This document shows positions 48,414-59,400 of a DNA stretch of 64,000 nucleotides, one piece after another (positions within the stretch are counted from its first letter, which is position 1; every line of letters begins with the position of its first letter). The stretch is from Leishmania infantum JPCM5 (Eukaryota > Euglenozoa > Kinetoplastea > Trypanosomatida > Trypanosomatidae): NCBI RefSeq assembly GCF_000002875.2, contig NC_009408.2, positions 472,501 to 536,500 on the forward strand, written 5' to 3'. The notes under the pieces are model-generated. The model searched no databases and was not told where the DNA came from. It was given only the letters and a program-made list of their open reading frames with translations. A program made the position numbers and the translations under genes.

Positions 48414-50453
48414 GCGTTGGGAGGCGCAAAGGGAGTGAGGTGGGGCGGGGACGGGGTGAGAGGCCGGCGAAAGTGTCGGTGGAGTGCTGTGGGACGGCGC
48501 ACAAGGGGAACAATGACAGTGAACGCGGGGACTTGGTGGCGGTGACCATCGATCTCTCTTTCATGTGGTTTCCTGCCGCACCGACGGGTTGCTTTCGTGC
48601 GCTGTGTTGCCTTTCTGCAGTATACAGATACATATATGTGTGTGCATGTGCTAGTGGGTCGTGCTCTCATCCCTTCTCCCTCGACCTCCAATAGAGGCGC
48701 ACGCCCTCACCTCCCTCCATCTCACATACACGCACTCACACCCTTACGTGTTACTCTATGTCGTTGTGTGCGCGTGCACGTCTCCTTAGCTTCTTGCCAG
48801 AACTCGGCTTTGAAGGGTTAGACCCACGTACGCACCCCATGCACGCGTGTGCACACTCAAGCATACGTGCATGCATGGGGCGCCTACAGATATCCATACT
48901 TCGCGACATCAGCGCTGCGCCGGTATATGCGCCGATTCGCTGCCCCCCTCCCCCTTTGCGCGGTATTCAATCACATGCAGTAGAACGACACGGTCAGACA
49001 CAAAAACGAAGCTTGCTTCCTGTGTGCGTGCCTGTCTTGCAACACGTGCTTTATGTGTGCTGACGCGTGTGGGTGCTTGGGTGTGGTGTGATGGCGACAA
49101 TGAGTGGCGGGGTGCTTCTCCCCTTCCTGTGCCGCTCGGCCTCATCCGCTGCCGTCAACCACACAAAAGATACGCATGGGCGTGCGTGCATGTCACGCAA
49201 CGATTATCGGCTTCCTGTTGGCTCTTCACTCCACTCCGCCATCTTTCACCACCATCACCGCCTCTCTCTCTTCTACTGCTGCCCTGCCCTCACCGACTTA
49301 CTCCCTGTTCGTTCCCCCTCCCTCCCTCATGCGCCTCCGCGTGTGTCTTTGCGCGTGACCCTGCCACCTGTCACCACAGTTTCAGTGCAAGTGTGTTTGT
49401 TTTCTTCGCTTTCATATTTCTTGGCAGTGCAGGTTGCCGCTCTCCCGTGTTCGCTGACCTGCCCCGCCCTCATCTTCAGTCCGGTGGCGTGTGTGAGCGC
49501 GTTACCACCTCCTTTCTTCTCCACCTCCACCCCACCCCCAACCTTCACACACGGGCGGCAGACCGAGAAGGGGGGAGGGTGTCACACCCATACACACACA
49601 CGCGCACACGCACGCGCAAACTCTCCATGCCGTTGTGTGCTTCAACACAGCACGCAGACATCTGTTTCTTTTCTTCGTTCTTCTACTTTTCGTTTGCTCG
49701 GTTAGAGTCCTGTGCGCCGCCACCCCTCCCCCCGTCCACCAGGTGCTGGCGAGAGGCGCCCTACCCCCGTAGTCGCTTGCTCTGTCTCTTTCGATCTCTC
49801 CCGAGTGGTCCCATCCCTTCTTCCTTCGTATTGGTTAGCGCTTTCTGCCATCTCCCGCTCGGCGGGTCGCTGTGCAGACGAGGGAGAGGGAGGGAGAGAG
49901 AGAGACTGCACACGTTCGCTAGCGGGTGGGTGTCTGCGTAATCCAGCTCCACACTCTCCGCATACCCCGCACACCCGCACACCCATGTAAACACGCGTGA
50001 GGGAGCGGGAAAGAGCGCCGCATCCTTTTGTTTGGATCTTTCTCTTTTCATTTTGTTGATGCTAAGCAGCTGTATCTCGCCTCTCTCTTTGTGCATGTGC
50101 CATTGTAGCCACTCCTTCCCTTGGACTCGCTTCTCCCTTCTTCCCCCTCCCTCCCTCGCCTCGCCCCCTCTCCCCCATCACAGCACCCTCTGTGCTCCGG
50201 CATCGCTGCTTCCTTCGCGTCTGTTTGCTCGGTTCTCTCTCTATCTCTCATAGTTTGGCTTGGCTTTTTTTTTTGTGTGTGACGTTGTCTTCATCCCGCA
50301 GTGCCGTGCCGCGTGTGTGTGTCTCTTGGGGAGGGGGCTTGTCCGTACATCTCTGCAGAGGTGACGACAACAGCGGCTTGCGGTATTCGGAGAGAGCGAG
50401 GGCAGCTCGTCTAGGAGACACGGGCACGCTCTCCGTTTTGCAAGTCTGTGCAG
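48414..50453. other. Long intergenic spacer
   Basis: 2.0 kb, first GT-rich, then CT-rich. Overlapping frames up to 364 codons (48847-49941) are Cys/Leu/Ser/Pro-rich products of pyrimidine and CA tracts, without domains. A T10 run near 50264 and the following AGs may provide the spliced-leader acceptor for the kinesin. No gene seen. Confidence 0.6.
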
Positions 50454-53400
50454 ATGAAGCGATCCACCACCGTGCTGCAACCCGTGCCAGCGAACTCGCA
50501 GCAGGTGAGCGAAGCTATGAGTCGTCGCAGGGTCGCCACTAGCAGCAACAGAAGCATCAGCCTCGACGGGGCCACGTCGGCACCGACAGCTGTGAAGGCC
50601 AACACTAATACTGCCGCCGGTGCATCCCCTCCGATGCCATCGCGCCGTTTTGGAGGCTTGGCAGACAGCAACAACGGCTCGCCGTCGCCAGCGCGGCCAG
50701 ACTTCTCGAGCTTTCTCACACCACGTACATCGAGTGCGCCCGCGCCGAAGACGACAGCGGCATCACCGCCGTTCCCACCACAGCAGCAGTGGCCTCATGA
50801 TGCTGCGCAGAGCCCTCGACCAAGCCCCTCCGCCTCTGGCACCCCGTCTCGGGAGACTCCGTCAAGAAGACGCACGCAACACATCCCAGTGCTGTCGAGG
50901 GGCACGCCGCCGCGCACCGCCACGGTCGCCGCCGTCACCACCGCGAGCCTCTCTGGCTCGCCGCGCTACGAAGATGCACATGACCCTCGTCAAGTGCAGC
51001 GTCTCACCGCTGTAAGCATTTCGCCGATGCGGAACTTAATATCGAAGCCTGCGCTGCCGGCAACTCCGTCAAGTGCAATCCCCCCGACAGATAATTTTGG
51101 TGGTAGGCAAGCGGCTTCAGAAGCGGTAGATGCTGCTGCTCAACCGACCTCGTTCGCAGCAACGTCGGAGTCGACAGCTTTAGCGTCAGCGGCTGCGTGG
51201 GACAGAGCAAAGAAGTCGGCCGCCGCGAAACCAAGTGCCAAGGCAGCGTCTAGGCACGTCGGCGGTGCTCCGCCGACGTTGATACCGACGAAAGTGTCCC
51301 AGGTACGCCTGCTGTCGACGCGCGAGGTCACTGTGGCGAACAAGCCGTGCACGGCGGAGACGGCGGATGCGATGCTTCGGGCACAACATACATCTGCTTC
51401 CACCCGTGCGCGCTCGCCGTTCCTCCGGTTTCAAGTCAGTGAGGCGACGCTGCCTCTAACCTTCTGTACAGCAAGCAGGAAAAGCAGCGTGTGGTCATCT
51501 GACCACATGAACCGGTCTGCCGTTCTAGGGGCCTCCGGCGCGACGCTCGCGCCGTCGGTGACGTCACCATGCCCCACCTGGTTGGAAAATGTGGACGAGG
51601 AGGACACGACCCTCACGGGCGAGAACACCCCAGTCTCTGCAACGACAAGTCTCACCTACCCGCCCGCGGGCGGTTCATCGACAGCGCTACGCTCCGCTGC
51701 GCCGGTGAAGTCTACACCGAGGACAACAGCAGCATCGACCACGACGGCGACAGCGCCGGAGCCTGCTGCCGTGAAATCCTCCAAGAGGAGGTCAGATGTG
51801 AAGCCGACGCTTTTTAGTGCCGCCGCGGCCGCCGACGCTAAGTCAGAGCGGCTCTCACTCACACAGGGGTCTACCTCGCAAGTGAAGAAGTCGCGCGACG
51901 TGACACGAAGTGCCACCAACGCTGCACCATCACCGGCCCACAGCTCTCCCCCTCAAACGCCACACAAACCAACCGCGGTGGCAGTGGGCGCCCAGCTGCA
52001 CACCCCAAAGATATCCTCCAGTGCTAGCAAGACGGCCCGTTCTACACCCACACGTGCGGCAGCTTCCCCGAGCCGGCATCCCGACGCGCTGCGGGGTGGG
52101 CCGCTGCGGCGTGCGACATCGACGGCTGGAATGCCTGCACCTCCTGCAGCCGCCGCTGCTGCTGCACCTGTTGTCCCCTCTGCACCATGTCACGCGACTG
52201 TGGCACACAGCCAACGCGCGGCCACTATCCTGAGCCAGACACTGTCCGCCGTGCGACCGATGGCCCCGGTCGTGCATGTGCGCATACGACCGGTGCTGCC
52301 GTCCATCGGGGAGAGTGGCAATAACCGGCACGTCTACTTCCTTGATCACGAGAACGTCATGGTGACGCGCACTCGCCCGGGCATTTCCGTCGCCAATGCC
52401 TCCTTATCCATGCCGCCCTCATCCCTGGTCGAGCTCACGGCGACCCGACGGAGTGGCATAAATGTGCAAGTTGTGCCTGCGCTGCAGCTGTCAAACCTCG
52501 ACTGGCGCACGCTGGGCTCCTCTTATGGCGCCAGAGGTGCCGCTGCCGCTCGCAACGGAGGAGCGGCAGCAGCGGTTGGTAGAGGCGGAGGCAACGCACC
52601 CGCGTCATTAACGGATGCGCCGCGTACCGCGGCGATGACGACGGCTTCCCCCGCGTGCCTCTGCGGCGGGGACTTGGCGCTACTGAGGGCACCTGTGCCT
52701 GCTGAGAGCCCCATGGCCTCGAAGACTTCCCCTGCAGCTGCCGGTGCTGCTGTGCCCGGTGACACCGACGGGGGCACCATTGACGGCGTTTTCTCGAACA
52801 CTAGCCCTTCGTTGGAGAGTCTGCAGCCGCTCTCGTTCCCGCCCCCGATACTAGCGATGCATCACAACCGCACGATTAGCTGGACGAGCCAGGGGAGCGA
52901 GGAGCACTCTCCCAGCAGCCGTTTGTCTTGCGGGTCGCCATCCACGTCCGTATCACCACAGCAGCTCGGTATGGGTTTGGCAGGCGGCGGCACTGAAGCT
53001 TGTATGAACTTAGGCACCTTCGCTAGCGCATCGCGCACGCGTCCGTGGCTGACAACGTTCAAGTCGTTCACAGAGGACGAGACGCCGTCGGCGTTTACAA
53101 CTCCCCGGGAGCTGAGGGCGGGGAGTAGTTCTGCTGGCGTGTGTACCAGCAGAACCAGTGGCCGCGACAGCAGCGGCAGTGCTGCGCGCAGCAGGAGAGG
53201 CATCTCAGCATCGCAGCGCCGCGCCAAGGGCCCGGGAATCGAGCGGAAGCCGCGCTACGGCGGCATTTCACTTTCAGCGGTGTCTCTTGCCACCACGCGC
53301 AGGAACTCCGCGGCCACCACCACCGCTGGTGTGAGCCCTCGCACAACCGCCACCACCTCCGCTCCGTCTCCTACCAGCATGCGCCGGCGCGCGTCGCGCT

Positions 53401-56400
53401 CAATCCTCGGTGCATCCGTGAGTGTGTCGGCCTTGTCGATACCGACCATGCCCAAGGCCAGCGGTGGCGCTACGAATGGCACAAAGTTGACGGAAGAGGA
53501 TGCTGACGCGAAGTCGGATGAGGCACGACAGCACGAGTGGCAGATGCAGCGGCAGCAGACGCCTATCGGCAGCAACAGCGTATCCGCGTCTGGCGCTGCC
53601 ACGGGTGCGGAGCAGCATTACCGTTTCGAGTTCGTGCACGACGAGGAGGCAACGCAGGCGGACGTCTTCGAGGAGAGCGTGCTGCGCTTTGCCGACGAGG
53701 CGCTGCTTGCCCAAAACGTCGCCATCATCTGCTATGGCCCCACAGGCAGCGGCAAGACGTACAGCATGATGGGGAGCCAAGCCCAGCCACCTTCCGCCGC
53801 CCCGGCATCATCCGGCGCCACACCCCTTCGAGCAGGCGGCGGAGCGGGGCACCGCAGCGGGGGCCTCAGCACCTCCAGCACCCACTCACACCCGCAGCCC
53901 GACTCGCGCGGTCACACACCGCACGGCCGCGCGAACGCCGGCGAGACGCAGCGACGGTTCATCGACGAGGCCGCAGCTGGGCCGTACGGGGGAGGCGTGG
54001 AGCGGGATGCACATGCGGTTGAGGACGATGGCGAGGGCAACGGCACCAGCTGGACAAGGCTCGGCTCCAGTTGCCGGTACGACTACGTCGAGCACACATG
54101 CAAAGGGAATGGCGGCTCAGCTGCGACTGCAGTGCGACGCAACCACCAACGCTACCCCCACAGTGGCGGCGGTGGAGGGCTTCTCTTGGCGACCTCAGCG
54201 ATGGCGCTCGAATCCGCTGCGATGACCGGGAGCATGGCAGAGATGGGCATCCTTCCACGGCTAGTCCACACCCTGCTGGAGCGGCGCGGGGAGGCCATCA
54301 CAATTCGGCGAGACCCCGGCAGGGACGTGGCGGGCCGCAGCACAAACAGCTTGCAGTCGACTTCGCGGCAGAAGACAACGGTGAAGCGCGCCGGCGGTCT
54401 CTCGCTGACTCTCCGAGATCTCACCTTCTACGGCATCGAGTTGTACATGGACGAACTGTGCGACTTGCTGGACCCCGGAAAGCGACCGATTCGAGCCGTC
54501 AGCGACACAGGCGGCTTGGCAATGCTGTGCCAGCGCATCAACGAGGCCCGGGACTACCGCATCAGAGGCAGTCGTGGTGGATCCAGCCACAACACCACGC
54601 AGACTGCCCGCACCGGCGGCGGAATGGCGATCACGTCCCTGGCCGACCTGCGTCGCGCGTATCGCCTTGCCCACGGCAACCGCGTCACGGCGCGCCACGC
54701 AAAGAATGACACAAGCTCCCGCTCTCACGCCATTTTCCTCCTGCAGCTCGACTTTGACCTGATCGAGTCGACCAACACGCCCCGCGGCGGCGCTGGTGGC
54801 GGGATAGCTGCAGCGGGTGACAGAGGTGCCGCAGCGCCGCCGCCCCCGTCGGAGCGTGTGCAGCGCGTGCACTCGTATGTTGCCATGGTGGATCTGGCGG
54901 GCTGCGAGCGGGTTAAGCAGACCAAGGTCGAGGGGGCCGCGTTGCGTGAGGCGCAGTACATCAACAAATCGCTCTCCGCCCTCTCATCGGTGGTGCTCTC
55001 GCTGCACCACCATAACGCTCATGTGCCATACCGCGACTCTAAGCTGACGCGACTGCTGCGACCCTGTCTCGAGGGCGGCCGCGTTCTCACTCTTGTCCAT
55101 GTCGCACCGTGTTCCAGTACGGAGGCGCTCAACACATTGAAGTTCGCGGACCAGATTCGCCACATCCACATCCCCACCCATGCCCTTACCCCGACGTCCT
55201 CGAAGCACCGCGAGCTGCTGGACGTGTTTGCTGACCTCATTGACCCGATGCAGGGGCAGTGGGAGGCGCAGGTGCGGCAAGCACAGCTGCAGCTGGACCG
55301 GCTTTGCGCTGACGTACGGTTGTCATACTTCTCGCGCGCCGTCGGTGCCCTCCCGCACCGCACAGCTGCAAGGGTCTCGTTGGCCAGCGATGTTGTTAGC
55401 GAACTCTCAGCGGTGTCCGAGGAGGACGATAGCGTCTCCTTCTCCTCGGGCGACTTGAGCCAAGAGGAAGGCCCGCAACCGCTGACGGAGGACGCCACGG
55501 AGGCGGATAAACGTCGCTTCGCCCTGCGCACGGTGATGCACCGATTCATGGGGCCCATTCACTCACGTCAGCGCACAACCATGCGAAACGCTGTGCGAGC
55601 GATTCGGCGGCGCGCGGAACAGAAGGTGCTTGCCCACCGTCGACAGATGCAGCAGCAAGTCGATGAGCTGCAGGCGACGTTGCAGAAGCTCACCGCGGCG
55701 AACGCAAAGTTGGCGAAGGAGAACAGCACCCCGCTGCCGCGAGATCCGCACGCGCTAGAGCTGAGTCGCCGCATCCGCGAGAGCACCGAGGAGCTCGGGG
55801 AGTACGCCAAAGAGCAGGCAGCCCTCATATCTCTCACCACCGCGCTCCGGCAGCGCCTTGCCACGCAGGACGACGTAGAGGCGGCGGTGGATGAGCAACT
55901 ACACAAGGTACAGCACCGCACCGCGCAGGCTATGCGAACCCTCTCGGCCGCCGTCGCCGCACACCCACCTGGGGGCCCACCCGCCGAGTCGGGAACGGCG
56001 TTGCCCACGGAGCCTACGCTGCCCGCCGACTCCTCGGCCACGGCCGCGTTGGCGATGAACACGAAGGACGACCCGGAGCTGCGCGACATCGCACATCAGC
56101 AGCTCTCCCTCGCGAAGGAGCTCGCAGCTTTGCGGCTTGAGAAGGCGTGCTTCGAGATCGGGACCGCGCTGTGGGAGGGTCTGTGGGCTCGCGCCATGCG
56201 TAAGGAAATCATCACAGCTATGGAGGTGGAGGTCTTTGAGATGGAGCGCATTCTACTGGATCGGCGTGCGCTGTCAATTATGATGTTGATGGCGGGAGAT
56301 GCCGATGTGGACGGCGAGGCAAACACGGCCGCATTACTCGTGTCACCGCGGTCGGCAGCATACCCTGGAAACCGCCTCGGCTCCGTCGAGCGGGACGAAC

Positions 56401-59400
56401 GCGGCATGGGTGTCACCACCGCTGAGCACCAAGTCGCCACGCCACCGATGCATTCAGCACCACATGCGTCGCAGCCTCGCGTACAGCATCTGTCACCGTC
56501 AGTGACCCCACATTCATCACTGAGGGGGCGCCTGGACGGCTACGTGCACAGCGGAGCCGAGCCGGGCGACCGGAGCAGTGGCGTCGCTACGCCGCAAGGG
56601 AGCGCTAACAAGGGTGAGGGAGGCGCGGCAGTGCCGTTCAGTCCTTCACTGCCTCAGCGCTCGCGTCGCGACCGTGCAGTGGATCTCGCTGCCACAACCA
56701 CAAGTGACAGGTCTTTAAGCTCCGCAACAGAGTTGTTCAGTGCCATCGCGTCAAGCAGCGAGGGCCTTCGCCTGCGCAGTGCGCTAGCTGCCGCTGCTGC
56801 CCTACCGTCGCCGCCTCCACGCAGAGGGCTTGAGGGGCCTATGCCCAACCCACTGACGGTGCTGGTGGCAGAAGAGCAACAGAAGCAGCCCCCAAACCAC
56901 ATGGCCTCTGCCTCATCTCCGCCGTTCTCGTGCAAGAGCAGCACTGCCGCAGCTGTGATGGAGGCGCTCATGCCACTTTCGCTCGCTGGCTCGTACGAGG
57001 AGGAGCAGTCGATGCAGGAGGCATGTCTGCAGCTGATGTTACGAGAGGGCATTCCATGTGAGGTGTGCTGCTTGGGTGAATCGGCCAGCCAAACTCTTCA
57101 GCACTTCATCTTGCCTAGCAGCGCCGATGCGCCCCTAGCAGAGGTGGCTGAGCATGAGGAGCCGACGTCCAATTCGTCCGCCGCGCCCGCCCGCTACCGC
57201 GTCACGGCGGCAGCGGCAGCGGCCCCGGGCGCAACAGAAAAAGGCGGCGACGCCAGCTCGCTATTATCGGGACAAAGGCACGCTAGTGCAGGTGCCCGGG
57301 GCGGGTCGTCATCGGTGCGGCCTTGCGAGCGTCCTGGTGGGCCCAAGGTTCCGTTTTGCACCACTCGTCACGGTCGTCTGCGGCTCGTGCGCATGCCGCG
57401 CCGCCCGAGCTGCTATGTTCTCGAATTCGTCTACACCCACCAAGCGCTCCCGATGACGCCTAGACTACGGGCCGCGATGCTGGGGAAGCCGGAGGACAAG
57501 TTCACGTCGCTACCCGGCAAGACGCATTTGGAGCAGATGGTGGACTCTCTGCCGACGGTGCAAGGCGTCGCAGGTCGGGGCGGCGGCGGTGGCAGCAGCG
57601 GCAGCACCGCCATTCGGCCACAAGGCCCACTGCGCGAGCACCGCCTCTTTGCGATTCCACTGTTTGAGCCCACCCTTCACCTGCACGTGCACGTGTTGGA
57701 GGAGGGCATACCGAACATGACGACGCCGGTGGCGGCGACTGTGGGCCTGCCGGGCGGTATCGATGCCCACGAAATCGCCGGCTCCACCTTCGAAGACCCC
57801 AGTGGTCACATTGAACCCGGCATGTCCGCATCCCCTTCATCGTCTCTCCCTGCGTTGTGCGTCGCTCGGCGGTTGGAGAGTGGGCCGCAGCTCGTGATAG
57901 AGGTGCGCGGCGTGCCTCAGGCGGCCTCGACGTGCCGGCCGGTGTTCACTCCAGACTCCAAGAAGTCACCGAAGTCCAGCCAGCAGCATCAGCAGAAGCC
58001 CCACCCGTTCCATAATACGCCTGCCAGGGCAGGCTCGACGGCCAGGCTAGGTCTCCAGACTGGAAAACCTCAGCACGCCATCGGCCGCAGTCCTTCTCAA
58101 CCGTCGACCTCATCTCAGAGAGGGTCAACGCCGTCCGCGTCTCCGGCTCCGACGGGGGCCGGGACGGCAGTCTGGAGCGGCCTCGTGCTGGCGAAGCGGC
58201 TCAGCGGCGGCGGGGAGCTGATGCTACCGTCCTCATGCATCCTATCGAACATGGGCTGCTGCTCACTGGTGCTGCGCTTTCCTGCTCCCTTCTTTGCCTC
58301 CTCCGCGTCGCGGGTGGAGAGAGTGGAGGCGTTGGTCGGGGCTCTCTGCGGCATCCTGCGCCCCTCACTGACAGCGCCGGAGGTGCGGGCGTCGTCGTCT
58401 CTGTCTCCGTCCAAGCGGGTTGTTAGCGTGCGACGGCGCCCCTCCAGCTCTCCTCGGTCCACCTCCGCAGGCGGCGCGGAGAAGGGCGGTAGCAACGGTG
58501 GCGGTCGACAGGTCAGCAGCGGCTCGCGCTTGCCATTGCCGTGCGTACGCGCGCCGCCCGAGCTAGAGGTGGTAAACTACGCTCACGTCCCGTACAACAT
58601 GTTCCTGCCCGCTGCCAGTGCCACTCAGACATCCGAAGTCAGTGCAGCGAACTTGGGAGACGGAGTGGAAGGCGTCGGCTGCGGGCTCCACACCCCTGGA
58701 CGTCCATGTGTGCCGCCTGGTCACGGGGCTGCGCCAACCTCGACCTCCTCATCCATTATAAGCAGCGACTCGCTCGACGGTCTGGGGGCGATGGGCGGTG
58801 GTGTGCTGGGGCACATGTTGCAGAGCAGCTGTAGCCATGCGCATCGACGCCACTCCGCTACCGTCATGCCACCCGACACATGTCTGCCGCAGCACACCAC
58901 CACGTTGAACGGTGCGCTGAAGCCTTTCCGGGGTAATTCACGATCGTCCTCCCCAGCAGCGCCTTTGATGGACCAGCAGAGCAGTGCGACGCTGCAGGTG
59001 CAGTTTTACTGGATACCGACGCCGCTCAACATCGAGCCACCCCGTCGGGACGCGGGCCGGAAGAGCAGCGGCGGCACCGGCTGCAGCAGCGATAACGACG
59101 GCAACGGCGAGGATAGGGCGGCGAGGTGGCGTGAGGTAAGCGCGGAGCGACGCAGCATTGGCAACAGTCACTTTTACCGCGCCAACGCACTTACCTCAAC
59201 CGCCGCGGACACCGCCGCTGCGGCAGCCGAGGCCAGGATGGATCACCTCGTGCGACTGCAGGTGCAGACCGCGCTTTCCATTCTTGCTCAGCTGTCCTAC
59301 GTCTTCGTTGATGGTCGCCCTCTCGCCAATGCTGCGGACGACGGTGAAGGCGCTGCCGCCTCATCCCTGGGATCGACGCTGACAGAGAGCTTCGGTGCGC

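Noticed and set aside
48847..49941. 364-codon + strand frame in the MLH1-kinesin spacer
   Set aside because: Same reason: translation of CT- and CA-rich UTR sequence, overlapping other equally open frames.
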